This document shows, in pieces, positions 35,064 to 44,001 of a stretch of DNA of 64,000 bases (position 1 is the first letter of the stretch; each line of letters starts with the position of its first letter). Origin of the DNA: Salmonella enterica subsp. enterica serovar Typhimurium str. LT2 (lineage in GTDB: Bacteria; Pseudomonadota; Gammaproteobacteria; Enterobacterales; Enterobacteriaceae); assembly GCF_000006945.2 (NCBI RefSeq), contig NC_003197.2, positions 4,774,001 through 4,838,000 on the forward strand, written 5' to 3'. Under the pieces are notes generated by a model. It was not told the origin of the DNA and did not search any database. It saw only the letters and a program-made list of their open reading frames with translations. A program made the position numbers and the translations under genes.

Positions 35064-36128
35064 TCATAGGGCGCGCATGTCGTCGCTGACCAGAATGTGG
35101 TTACGTCCAAGATGCTTGGCTTCGTAGAGCGCTTTATCCGCTTTTTCGATAGCGTCTCCGATATTGCGATCCGTCAGGGGCGCAATGCCGATACTGACAG
35201 TGACATTGGTGGCGACGCTTTCGTTAAACATATGCGGGATTTTAAGATCGTATACTTCCTGTCGGATACGTTCTGCGGTAGCGCGGGCTTGCTGTGGTTC
35301 GGCGGTGGTCAGCAACACCAGAAATTCTTCCCCGCCAAAACGGCAGACGACATCGCGCGATCGCACGGCGTCCCGAATTGCCGCTGAGACGCGAATTAAC
35401 GCCTGATCGCCCATCATATGACCGTAGTGATCGTTATACGCTTTGAAATGATCGATATCCAATAGCAGGACGTAGTGTTCATGGCTGCCCGGCGCCTGTA
35501 ACGTATCCAGCCGATTTTGCAGGCCACGGCGGTTATATAAGCCGGTTAATGGATCAAGCATACTCAGGCCATTGAGGGTTTCCCGCTCGGCCAGCAGCTT
35601 AAACATGAGCTGTTGGGCAAAATTATCGTAGCGTTTCTGGATAACATGTTGAATAGCGATTCCCACCATTGGCAGGGTCAGCAAATAGAGAATTCGCAAA
35701 CCTTGTTCATTACCGTTCAGCCACAGGCAGACCGCGACTGGCGGTAGCGAATAGAGCGTAAACGCGACGATATTCGCGGCAAAGGCTATCGAGCCGATAA
35801 ACAGAACGCTAAGCAGGGAAATCAGTAAAAAAGAGAAATCATAATGGCCTAACGCCGGATACTTTAGCGCAATATGCGCCGCCCATATTCCCCCAAAGAG
35901 TAGGGAGATAAAGGGGAGATTAATTCTTTTTTGTCCATATTTCCCATGCCATATCAACAGTAATACGCTCAGGACCACTATCCCGATCATTGGCGTGCAA
36001 AATACATTGATCTGATAAAGGGGGAAAACGAGAGTAAATAGCGCCGACACGGCGTTGAGAAACAAGAAAAGACGTAAAGAAAACTGATACTTCTTAATAC
36101 GAAGCGACCGCCAGGATGGGGTTGTCAT
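35064..36128 (-). CDS. Membrane diguanylate cyclase (GGDEF protein)
   Basis: A 354-residue enzyme predicted to make cyclic di-GMP. Hydrophobic residues about 18-185 form six or so membrane helices (a MASE-like sensor), followed by a GGDEF domain. The active site is GGEEF at 265-269, and an RxxD inhibitory site (RSRD) lies five residues before it, so feedback inhibition is likely. All canonical residues (DIDHFKAYND metal site) are intact. It corresponds to the Salmonella GGDEF gene beside fhuF (STM4551 in my memory). The start ATG at 36128 is followed by MTTPSWRSLRIKKYQF, a typical pre-membrane basic stretch. Confidence 0.88.
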   Translation of the reverse strand: MTTPSWRSLRIKKYQFSLRLFLFLNAVSALFTLVFPLYQINVFCTPMIGIVVLSVLLLIWHGKYGQKRINLPFISLLFGGIWAAHIALKYPALGHYDFSFLLISLLSVLFIGSIAFAANIVAFTLYSLPPVAVCLWLNGNEQGLRILYLLTLPMVGIAIQHVIQKRYDNFAQQLMFKLLAERETLNGLSMLDPLTGLYNRRGLQNRLDTLQAPGSHEHYVLLLDIDHFKAYNDHYGHMMGDQALIRVSAAIRDAVRSRDVVCRFGGEEFLVLLTTAEPQQARATAERIRQEVYDLKIPHMFNESVATNVTVSIGIAPLTDRNIGDAIEKADKALYEAKHLGRNHILVSDDMRAL

Positions 36129-36341
36129 GGGTAATTGTCGTTATTTATCGGTGATATACACGGAATCGGGCGCCAACATGAAAATAACGTATGAGAAAAG
36201 GTCGCCTAAAGCGAGGTGTTGTTGTTTTTACGTTAACAGTCGGACAATTTATCACCTTACTGAATACGTGTCATCAACCGTTAAGTAAAACTCATCTCTT
36301 TAGCTTTCTCCCTGGCTGACAAATGAGAAAATATATCATAT
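36129..36341. other. Divergent promoter region of the GGDEF gene and yjjZ
   Basis: No gene is seen. It is bounded by a Fur box on the yjjZ side (36342-36360). Confidence 0.5.
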
Positions 36342-36360
36342 GATATTGGTTATCATTATC
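36342..36360 (+). promoter_or_regulatory. Fur box upstream of yjjZ
   Basis: gatattggttatcattatc matches the 19-bp Fur consensus at 16 positions and ends 18 bp before the yjjZ ATG. Confidence 0.85.
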
Positions 36361-36378
36361 AATTCCAGAGGTGAAACC

Positions 36379-36615
36379 ATGTTGCAGCGGACGTTAGGCA
36401 GCGGATGGGGCGTATTATTGCCTGGAGTGATTATCGTTGGACTGGCGTTTATCGGCCTGTCAGCTGATGCGCTGAAGCTGTTGATTGTATCAGGATTGCT
36501 ACTGTCTGCGCTGATGTTGTATCACAAACAATTACGGCATTTTGTACTGCTGCCATCGTGTATAGCGCTTATTGGCGGCATGATGTTGGCAATGATGAAC
36601 TGGAATCAGGGATGA
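36379..36615 (+). CDS. yjjZ: DUF1435 small membrane protein YjjZ
   Basis: A 78-residue protein with three hydrophobic segments (about 9-27, 31-46 and 53-72) and almost no soluble part. The ATG at 36379 is chosen for the AGAGGTG site just before it; the earlier frame start at 36340 would overlap the Fur box. The family has no known function. The strong Fur box implies induction on iron starvation, so a role in iron or membrane homeostasis is a reasonable inference. Confidence 0.8.
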   Translation: MLQRTLGSGWGVLLPGVIIVGLAFIGLSADALKLLIVSGLLLSALMLYHKQLRHFVLLPSCIALIGGMMLAMMNWNQG

Positions 36616-36646
36616 AAATGAAGAGACAAAGGAAGGATAAGATAAT

Positions 36647-36733
36647 TGGTGCGAGGGGGGGGACTTGAACCCCCACGTCCGTAAGGACACTAACACCTGA
36701 AGCTAGCGCGTCTACCAATTCCGCCACCTTCGC
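36647..36733 (-). tRNA. leuV: tRNA-Leu (CAG), third of the leuQPV operon
   Basis: An 87-base class II tRNA gene with encoded CCA. The anticodon CAG lies in the loop read as CTTCAGGTG in tRNA sense, and a long variable arm has stem GTCC/GGAC. Last in the minus-strand operon, by E. coli naming. Confidence 0.97.
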
Positions 36734-36764
36734 ACAGTTATCTTACTTTTTGATATCGCCTCGT

Positions 36765-36851
36765 TGGTGCGAGGGGGGGGACTTGAACCCCCACGTCCGT
36801 AAGAACACTAACACCTGAAGCTAGCGCGTCTACCAATTCCGCCACCTTCGC
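36765..36851 (-). tRNA. leuP: tRNA-Leu (CAG), second of the leuQPV operon
   Basis: Identical to its two neighbours except for one base in the variable arm (plus strand aagaacact instead of aaggacact). This changes a C-G pair of the arm into U-G, which should still fold. CCA is encoded. Confidence 0.97.
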
Positions 36852-36878
36852 CCAGTGCGAGCAATATCAACGTGGTTT

Positions 36879-36965
36879 TGGTGCGAGGGGGGGGACTTGA
36901 ACCCCCACGTCCGTAAGGACACTAACACCTGAAGCTAGCGCGTCTACCAATTCCGCCACCTTCGC
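36879..36965 (-). tRNA. leuQ: tRNA-Leu (CAG), first of the leuQPV operon
   Basis: An 87-base gene identical to leuV here, nearest to the promoter at 37007-37034. Spacers between the three genes are 31 and 27 bp. Confidence 0.97.
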
Positions 36966-37006
36966 ATACCATCGATTCTTGAAAAGAATCACTACCACGG
37001 AGGCGC

Positions 37007-37034
37007 ATTCTAGTGGTTTTCAGCTATTCGTCAA
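37007..37034 (-). promoter_or_regulatory. leuQPV promoter with stringent discriminator
   Basis: In the minus sense TTGACG, 16 bases, TAGAAT, then a GC-rich discriminator (GCGCCTCC), the mark of stable-RNA promoters repressed by ppGpp/DksA. Confidence 0.85.
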
Positions 37035-37083
37035 TAGTTAATTGCATGGGATAGATTGATTGCTGCAAAAATGGACGCGAGAC

Positions 37084-37154
37084 GTAGGTTGGATAAGACG
37101 CTTTGCGTCGCCATCCGGCACATGCAACCAGATGGCGCTGCGCTTATCAGGCCA
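37084..37154. repeat. REP pair between leuQ and rsmC
   Basis: Units at 37084-37120 (gtaggttggataagacg...gccatccggc, slightly decayed) and 37128-37154 (agatggcgctgcgcttatcaggcc). Confidence 0.85.
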
Positions 37155-37155
37155 A

Positions 37156-38184
37156 CTATTTCTTCGCCTGACGGGTCATCACGGTACGATAAACCTTAAA
37201 GCGCCCGGTTTGCGCGATGACTTCATGGAAGCCAAAAGTCTCATCCAGAATCTTAGGATAGGGCAGAAAGGCGTTCGCCACGATGCGTAACTCTCCGCCG
37301 CTGTTCAGATGGCGCACTGCGCCGCGAATGAGCGTTTGCGCCGCATCGAGGCTGGTTTGCATTCCGTCGTGGAACGGCGGGTTGGAGATGATCATGTCAA
37401 AACGTCCTTTGACTTCCGAAAAGACGTTGCTGGCGAATACCTCGCCTTCAAGACCATTAGCGGCAAGCGTGGCGCGGCTGGCTTCCACCGCCGGAGCGCT
37501 GACATCACACAGCGTCAGGCGCACTTTCGGCGAATGGCTGGCCAGCGCGGCGGAAAGCACGCCAGCGCCGCAGCCGACATCCAGCACTTTACCTTTGGTG
37601 TGCGGCGTCAGCGTAGACAGCAGCAGTTGGCTACCAACATCCAGTCCGTCGCGGCTGAATACGCCCGGCAACGTTTTGATGGTCAGCCCGTCGATGTTGT
37701 ACTCGGCCCACCAGGATTCAAGACTAAACTGCGGCTGCTTTTCCAGACGGCCATGGTAAAGGCCGCAACGTCGCGCGCTATCTACTTTGTTCAGCGGCGC
37801 ATAGTCCGCCAGCATCGGTTCGGCGCTACGCACGCCGCTGCGGTTTTCTCCCACGACGAAAACATCGACGCCCGACGGCATCAGCGACAAAATATTCATC
37901 AACTGGAACTGCGCTTCGGGTTTATTTTTCGGCCAGTAGTAGATCAGCGTATCGCAGTCAGCGACATCGCTGGCTTGCGCGACCAGGCTAAAACGGACGT
38001 TATCGCCCATCTGGCGGCTTAATACCTGCCAGTGGTGAAACTGTTGCGTATGCGCGCGGCTGGCGGCGCATTCAAAGCGCGCGGGCAGGTCATCCTGCAA
38101 ATCTCCGGCAAAAAGAATACGGCTTTGTTCGAAATCATCACTGTGGCGCAGCAAGACTTCACTTGCCGGGGTAAAAGCAGACAT
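37156..38184 (-). CDS. rsmC: 16S rRNA m2G1207 methyltransferase RsmC
   Basis: A 342-residue enzyme with two Rossmann-like halves: an inactive N-terminal copy (about 1-160) and an active C-terminal SAM domain with [15 protein letters not shown] (about 200-214) and catalytic NPPF at 268-271. It methylates G1207 in helix 34 of 16S rRNA. Length equals E. coli RsmC. Divergent from holD. Confidence 0.95.
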
Positions 38185-38286
38185 GGAATGCTCCTTAATT
38201 CAGACTGGCGGCGATTATAGTAGTTTGATGGCGCAGATTCGACAGATTTGCTATATTTGCGCCCCTGATTACAGGAGCGTTTCGCT

Positions 38287-38724
38287 ATGACATCCCGACG
38301 AGACTGGCAGTTACAGCAACTGGGTATTACGCAGTGGGCGCTGCGACGTCCTGGCGCGCTACAGGGCGAGATTGCGATTTCCCTTCCCGCGCACGTTCGT
38401 CTGATCGTGGTTGCAGAGGAATTACCTGCGCTGAACGAGCCGCTAATGCGCGATATCTTACGCGCGTTGACCGTGAGTCCCGATCAGGTTTTACCGCTGA
38501 CGCCTGAGCGCGTCGCCATGCTGCCGCAGGGCAGCCGTTGTAATAGCTGGCGGTTAGGAACTGACGCGCCGCTCCAACTCGAAGGCGCTCAGGTCACGAC
38601 GCCGGCGTTTAATGAACTCCGGGCAAACCCGGCGGCACGCGCCGCACTATGGCAACAAATCTGCGAACATGAACACGATTTCTATCCTCAGCACGACCGA
38701 TCTCCCCGCAGCCTGGCAGATTGA
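38287..38724 (+). CDS. holD: DNA polymerase III psi subunit HolD
   Basis: A 145-residue psi subunit linking chi and the clamp loader, with single-strand DNA-binding protein contact through chi. The N-terminal TSRRDWQLQQLGITQWALRRP is the clamp-loader-binding segment, and the rest is the psi alpha/beta domain. It is about eight residues longer at the C terminus than E. coli psi (137). The last 56 bases overlap rimI. Confidence 0.93.
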   Translation: MTSRRDWQLQQLGITQWALRRPGALQGEIAISLPAHVRLIVVAEELPALNEPLMRDILRALTVSPDQVLPLTPERVAMLPQGSRCNSWRLGTDAPLQLEGAQVTTPAFNELRANPAARAALWQQICEHEHDFYPQHDRSPRSLAD

Positions 38725-39115
38725 GCAACGCGCTCATGCGTTTCCGTGGAGCGAAAAAACGTTTTTCGGCAACCAGGGCGAACGGTATCTCAACCTTAAG
38801 CTGACCGCTGATGACAGAATGGCCGCGTTTGCCATTACACAGGTGGTGCTGGACGAAGCGACGCTGTTCAATATCGCCGTCGATCCGGATTTTCAGCGTC
38901 GGGGGCTGGGGCGTATGCTGCTTGAGCATCTGATTGATGAACTGGAAACGCGCGGTGTTGTAACGCTATGGCTGGAGGTACGCGCCTCTAACGCTGCCGC
39001 CATCGCGCTGTATGAAAGTCTGGGGTTTAACGAGGCGACGATTCGCCGCAATTACTATCCCACGGCACAAGGGCATGAGGACGCCATCATCATGGCGTTA
39101 CCGATAAGCATGTAA
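38669..39115 (+). CDS. rimI: Ribosomal protein bS18-alanine N-acetyltransferase RimI
   Basis: A 148-residue GNAT acetyltransferase. The acetyl-CoA loop is QRRGLGRMLL (about residues 76-85), and ASNAAAIALYESLGF (about 109-123) is the GNAT motif B helix. It acetylates Ala1 of ribosomal protein S18. The start at 38669, inside holD, gives the E. coli length; holD and rimI overlap in different frames as in E. coli. Confidence 0.95.
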   Translation: MNTISILSTTDLPAAWQIEQRAHAFPWSEKTFFGNQGERYLNLKLTADDRMAAFAITQVVLDEATLFNIAVDPDFQRRGLGRMLLEHLIDELETRGVVTLWLEVRASNAAAIALYESLGFNEATIRRNYYPTAQGHEDAIIMALPISM

Positions 39116-39136
39116 TAAAAGAGGCAAGGTGTAATG

Positions 39137-39814
39137 ATGAAGTGGGACTGGATTTTCTTTGATGCCGATGAAACGCTGTTTACGTTTGATTCTTTCACCG
39201 GCTTACAGCGGATGTTCCTTGACTATAGCGTCACCTTTACCGCTGAGGATTTCCAGGATTACCAGGCCGTGAATAAGCCGCTATGGGTGGATTATCAGAA
39301 CGGCGCGATTACCTCATTACAATTGCAGCACGCGCGCTTTCAAAGTTGGGCTGAACGGCTAAACGTTGCGCCGGGGCTGCTGAATGACGCTTTTATTAGT
39401 GCGATGGCGGAGATCTGTTCTCCTTTGCCGGGCGCCGTTTCGCTACTTAATGCGATTCGCGGGCAGGCTAAAATCGGTATTATTACTAATGGTTTTACCG
39501 CGCTACAACAAACTCGTCTGGAGCGCACCGGGCTGCGCGAGTATTTCGATCTGCTGGTGATTTCCGAGCAGGTTGGCGTCGCGAAGCCCGATCCGAAAAT
39601 CTTTAACTACGCCCTGGAGCAGGCAGGGAATCCTGACCGCTCGCGCGTATTAATGGTTGGCGATACCGCGGAATCCGATATTCTTGGCGGCATTAACGCC
39701 GGACTGTCGACCTGCTGGCTTAACGCGCATCATCGCGAGCAGCCCGCGGGTATCCATCCAACCTGGACTGTGGCGTCATTAAGCGAACTGGAGCAGCTCC
39801 TGTGTAAACACTGA
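39137..39814 (+). CDS. yjjG: HAD-family pyrimidine nucleotidase YjjG
   Basis: A 225-residue haloacid dehalogenase-like 5'-nucleotidase, known to hydrolyse dUMP, dTMP and non-canonical pyrimidine nucleotides (house cleaning). HAD motif I is FFDADET (Asp9 nucleophile), motif II ITNGF, motif III Lys in VGVAKPDPKIF, and motif IV GDTAESDILG. Two adjacent ATGs occur at 39134 and 39137; the second gives the known length. It follows rimI by 21 bp. Confidence 0.93.
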   Translation: MKWDWIFFDADETLFTFDSFTGLQRMFLDYSVTFTAEDFQDYQAVNKPLWVDYQNGAITSLQLQHARFQSWAERLNVAPGLLNDAFISAMAEICSPLPGAVSLLNAIRGQAKIGIITNGFTALQQTRLERTGLREYFDLLVISEQVGVAKPDPKIFNYALEQAGNPDRSRVLMVGDTAESDILGGINAGLSTCWLNAHHREQPAGIHPTWTVASLSELEQLLCKH

Positions 39815-39905
39815 TTGCCTCCCCCAGGTTGATGGGTAAAATAGCCGCATTTTTCGTATTCAACATGCGTGGTCAAACGCCGCGCTTACTCAAGAAGATT
39901 TGACT

Positions 39906-41495
39906 ATGACGTTGTCTCCTTATTTGCAAGAGGTGGCCAAACGCCGCACTTTTGCCATTATTTCTCACCCGGACGCCGGTAAAACCACCATTACCGAAAA
40001 AGTGTTGCTGTTCGGACAGGCGATTCAGACCGCCGGTACGGTAAAAGGCCGTGGCTCCAGCCAACATGCAAAATCTGACTGGATGGAGATGGAAAAACAG
40101 CGTGGTATCTCTATCACTACCTCGGTGATGCAGTTCCCGTATCACGACTGTCTGGTGAATCTGCTGGACACCCCGGGGCACGAAGACTTCTCCGAAGATA
40201 CCTACCGTACCCTGACGGCGGTGGACTGTTGCCTGATGGTGATCGACGCCGCAAAAGGCGTTGAAGACAGGACCCGTAAGCTGATGGAAGTTACCCGTCT
40301 GCGTGATACGCCGATCCTGACCTTTATGAACAAACTCGACCGTGACATCCGCGACCCGATGGAGCTGCTGGATGAAGTCGAGAACGAGCTGAAAATCGGC
40401 TGCGCGCCGATCACCTGGCCGATTGGCTGCGGCAAGCTGTTTAAGGGCGTTTATCACCTTTATAAAGATGAAACTTATCTGTATCAGACCGGTAAGGGCC
40501 ACACCATTCAGGAAGTGCGCATCGTTAAAGGGCTGAATAACCCGGATCTGGACGCCGCCGTCGGTGAAGACCTGGCGCAACAGCTGCGCGACGAGCTGGA
40601 ACTGGTGCAGGGCGCGTCTAACGAGTTTGATGAAGAGCTATTCCTGGCAGGGGAAATTACCCCGGTATTTTTCGGTACCGCGCTGGGTAACTTTGGCGTT
40701 GACCATATGCTGGATGGTTTAGTGGCGTGGGCGCCCGCGCCGATGCCGCGTCAAACCGATACCCGCACAGTGGAAGCCTCGGAAGAGAAATTCACCGGTT
40801 TTGTCTTTAAAATTCAGGCCAATATGGACCCGAAACACCGCGACCGCGTGGCGTTTATGCGCGTGGTTTCCGGTAAGTATGAGAAGGGCATGAAGCTACG
40901 CCAGGTCCGTACCGGCAAAGATGTGGTGATTTCCGACGCGTTAACTTTTATGGCGGGCGACCGTTCGCACGTTGAAGAAGCGTACCCGGGCGATATTTTG
41001 GGTCTGCATAACCACGGCACCATTCAGATCGGCGATACCTTCACTCAGGGCGAGATGATGAAGTTTACCGGTATCCCGAACTTTGCGCCGGAACTGTTCC
41101 GTCGTATTCGCCTGAAAGATCCGCTCAAGCAGAAGCAGCTACTGAAAGGGCTGGTGCAGCTTTCTGAAGAGGGGGCGGTGCAGGTATTCCGTCCCATCTC
41201 CAACAACGATCTGATTGTTGGCGCCGTGGGCGTTTTGCAGTTTGACGTTGTTGTCGCGCGCCTGAAAAGCGAATACAACGTTGAGGCGATTTATGAATCC
41301 GTCAACGTGGCGACGGCGCGCTGGGTGGAAAGCGCCGATGCGAAGAAATTCGAAGAGTTTAAGCGTAAGAATGAAACGCAGCTGGCGCTGGATGGCGGCG
41401 ACAACCTTACCTATATCGCCCCCACGATGGTTAACCTGAACCTGACCCAGGAACGTTACCCTGACGTTCAGTTCCGTAAAACGCGCGAACACTGA
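39906..41495 (+). CDS. prfC: Peptide chain release factor 3 (RF3)
   Basis: A 529-residue translational GTPase that ejects RF1/RF2 from the ribosome after termination. G1 is SHPDAGKT at 20-27, G3 DTPGH (about 88-92) and G4 NKLD (about 142-145), followed by the beta-barrel domain II and RF3-specific C-terminal domain. The ATG at 39906 rather than the TTG two codons earlier fits the known start. Nearly identical to the E. coli protein. Confidence 0.97.
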
Positions 41496-41505
41496 TCCCT
41501 TTCCG

Positions 41506-41525
41506 GGCGCGGCATCCGCCGCGCC
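41506..41525 (+). terminator. Probable prfC terminator
   Basis: Perfect 8-bp GC stem ggcgcggc / gccgcgcc with an ATCC loop, 11 bp past the stop; followed by ttcgtactttccc rather than a clean T-tract. Confidence 0.5.
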
Positions 41526-41896
41526 TTCGTACTTTCCCTGCCTTTTTAACCGCTTACGGAATGTTCTTAAATCCCGCGTTTTTTCTCCGATCTGCCTGTT
41601 TTTTATACGCACCGACAAGCGATTTTAAAATTGTGATCTATATTTAACAAAGTGATGACATAAATGTCGGCTTTAATGCCTGTTCAATGCGTGAATATGA
41701 GAGCTTAAAGCTGAGATTTGTTTCAGTCACGATATTAATAACTGAAACGGAAGGGTGGCAGGCGACGCGTCGTTACAAATTCACGAATGTGATGCCAGTC
41801 ATTGACTTCAGAAACCGGTGAGTTTCACCGCATTCAGCAATGCAACCTCGTGTTGCCTGAGCTCAAATTACGAGCAAACTATACAGGACAAAATCG
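41526..41896 (+). promoter_or_regulatory. osmY upstream region with sigma-S -10
   Basis: CTATATTTAAC at 41638-41648 matches the extended RpoS-type -10 of E. coli osmY, and the flanking gattttaaaattgtgat is conserved with E. coli in memory. The leader of about 250 bases contains no gene. Confidence 0.7.
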
Positions 41897-42514
41897 ATGA
41901 CTATGACAAGACTGAAGATTTCTAAAACTCTGCTGGCCGTAATGTTGACCTCTGCTGTTGCGACAGGTTCTGCCTTTGCAGAAAACGCAACAACGGACAA
42001 GGCGCAAAGCGGAACCGAAACCGCAGGGCAAAAAGTCGATAGCTCTATGAATAAAGTCGGTAACTTCATGGATGACAGCGCCATCACTGCGAAAGTAAAA
42101 GCTGCGCTGGTAGACCATGACAATATTAAAAGCACCGATATTTCTGTCGAAACCAATCAGAAAGTTGTCACCCTGAGCGGCTTTGTAGAAAGCCAGGCGC
42201 AGGCTGAAGCCGCCGTGAAAGTGGCGAAAGGCGTAGAAGGCGTGACCTCCGTTAGCGACAAACTTCACGTTCGCGACAATAAAGAAGGTTCCGTGAAAGG
42301 TTATGCCGGCGATACGGCCACGACCAGTGAAGTCAAAGCCAAGTTGCTGGCGGACGATCTCGTCCCTTCCCGTAAAGTGAAAGTGGAAACGACCGATGGC
42401 GTCGTACAGCTCTCCGGTACCGTTGAAACTCAGGAACAAAGCGACCGCGCTGAAAGCATCGCGAAAGCCGTTGATGGCGTAAAAAGTGTTAAAAACGATC
42501 TGAAAGTTCAGTAA
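41897..42514 (+). CDS. osmY: Osmotically induced periplasmic BON protein OsmY
   Basis: A 205-residue exported protein with signal peptide (cleavage after TGSAFA, about residue 28) and two BON domains (about 55-124 and 133-203; each contains the VVTLSG/VVQLSG strand and a VKS/VTSV-D ending). It is induced by hyperosmolarity and stationary phase; reported to act as a periplasmic chaperone for autotransporters. It differs from E. coli mainly by a short insertion (TDKAQSGTET) after the signal peptide. Confidence 0.95.
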   Translation: MTMTRLKISKTLLAVMLTSAVATGSAFAENATTDKAQSGTETAGQKVDSSMNKVGNFMDDSAITAKVKAALVDHDNIKSTDISVETNQKVVTLSGFVESQAQAEAAVKVAKGVEGVTSVSDKLHVRDNKEGSVKGYAGDTATTSEVKAKLLADDLVPSRKVKVETTDGVVQLSGTVETQEQSDRAESIAKAVDGVKSVKNDLKVQ

Positions 42515-42529
42515 TTCGTCGTAATTCGT

Positions 42530-42551
42530 CCTCCCGACGTTTGTCGGGAGG
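42530..42551. terminator. Hairpin after osmY
   Basis: Perfect 9-bp stem cctcccgac / gtcgggagg with a GTTT loop, 15 bp past the stop; no T-tract follows. Confidence 0.55.
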
Positions 42552-42642
42552 CGTAATGTGCACCACACTAAAAATATCGCGAATGAGTAGCCTGAGCGCT
42601 CATATTTAGCGGTCGACATTAACTATGGTAAAGGAGAGGCTT

Positions 42643-42804
42643 ATGTTTCGTTGGGGCATTATATTTCTGGTTATCGCGTTAATTGCCGCCGCATTGGGTT
42701 TTGGTGGACTGGCTGGTACGGCTGCCGGCGCGGCGAAAATCGTCTTCGTCGTCGGGATCGTGCTCTTCCTGGTCAGCCTGTTCATGGGCCGTAAACGACC
42801 CTAG
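42643..42804 (+). CDS. ytjA: DUF1328 small membrane protein YtjA
   Basis: A 53-residue protein that is almost wholly two membrane helices ([20 protein letters not shown] and [16 protein letters not shown]) joined by a Gly/Ala-rich turn, ending MGRKRP. A strong AAAGGAGAGG ribosome binding site precedes the ATG. It lies downstream of osmY as in E. coli. Function unknown; stress induction with osmY is likely. Confidence 0.9.
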
Positions 42805-42927
42805 CAGGCATCTGTAAAGATATATTGCTATCAAGCCAGTCCAGCGGACTGGCTTTTACGGTTTTAGCCGTTAACGTTTTGCGTTACCTTGTCAGCCTGG
42901 AAAAAAATGAAAAACAGGAAGGCAGAG

Positions 42928-44001
42928 GTGGGCCAGCGAATACCGGTTACGCTCGGCAATATTGCGCCGTTATCATTAACACCGTTCCGGCCAGGCCGTA
43001 TGGCGCTGGTCTGTGAGGGCGGGGGGCAGCGGGGCATCTTTACCGCAGGCGTGCTGGATGAGTTTATGCATGCGCAGTTTAATCCTTTCCATCTCTACTT
43101 CGGCACATCAGCCGGTGCGCAAAATCTCTCGGCGTATCTCTGCAACCAGCCCGGCTACGGGCGCAAAGTCATTATGCGCTATACCACCAGGCGCGAATTT
43201 TTTGATCCGCTGCGATTTGTACGCGGAGGAAACCTTATTGACCTCGACTGGCTGGTGGAATCCACCGCCGCCCGGATGCCGCTGCAGATGGATACCGCAG
43301 CGCGCCTGTTCGACAGCGGAAAATCCTTTTATATGTGCGCCTGCCGGGGGGATGATTACACGCCGGGCTATTTCTCGCCGACAAAACAAAACTGGCTTGA
43401 TATCATTCGCGCCTCCAGCGCCATACCGGGTTTCTACCGTACCGGCGTTACGTTAGAGGGCATCAACTATCTGGACGGTGGCATTAGCGACGCCATTCCG
43501 GTTCAGGAGGCGGCAAAGCGGGGGGCGAAAACCATTGTGGTGATCCGCACCGTACCCTCGCAAATGTATTACACGCCGCAGTGGTTTAAGCGTATGGAGC
43601 GCTGGCTGGGAGAGAGCAGTCTACAGCCGTTGGTCAACCTGGTGCAGCATCATGAAACGTCCTACAGCGCGATCCAACAATTTATTGAAAAGCCGCCGGG
43701 TAAGCTGCGGATCATTGAAATTTATCCGCCGAAACCGCTGCACAGCATGGCGCTGGGCAGCCGTATCCCGGCGCTGCGTGAGGATTACAAAACCGGGCGA
43801 TTATGCGGGCGTTATTTCCTTGCCACCGTTGGTAAATTGCTCGCCGCAACGCCGCCTCTCTTGCGCCATACGTCGCGGATTGCCGTGCCGGAAACGGTGG
43901 TCGTGCCTCCGGCGCCGGTGGCCAATGATACGCATGTGGCGGAGGTCATTAGCGCGCCGCAGGCAAACGACACCACATTTACCGACGAGGATCTGGCGTG
44001 A
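42928..44001 (+). CDS. yjjU: Patatin-like phospholipase YjjU
   Basis: A 357-residue member of the patatin family. Oxyanion hole GGGQRG at 31-36, nucleophile Ser61 in GTSAG and Asp183 in DGG make the catalytic dyad, so lipid acyl hydrolase activity is likely although the substrate is unknown. The start is the GTG at 42928, preceded by AGGAAGG, which gives the E. coli length and N terminus. The stop codon overlaps the yjjV start (GTGA). Confidence 0.88.
   Translation: MGQRIPVTLGNIAPLSLTPFRPGRMALVCEGGGQRGIFTAGVLDEFMHAQFNPFHLYFGTSAGAQNLSAYLCNQPGYGRKVIMRYTTRREFFDPLRFVRGGNLIDLDWLVESTAARMPLQMDTAARLFDSGKSFYMCACRGDDYTPGYFSPTKQNWLDIIRASSAIPGFYRTGVTLEGINYLDGGISDAIPVQEAAKRGAKTIVVIRTVPSQMYYTPQWFKRMERWLGESSLQPLVNLVQHHETSYSAIQQFIEKPPGKLRIIEIYPPKPLHSMALGSRIPALREDYKTGRLCGRYFLATVGKLLAATPPLLRHTSRIAVPETVVVPPAPVANDTHVAEVISAPQANDTTFTDEDLA

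Noticed and set aside
36647..36965. Three near-identical repeats with short spacers, at first sight like a CRISPR or tandem array
   Set aside because: Each unit folds as an 87-base tRNA-Leu with CAG anticodon and CCA end.
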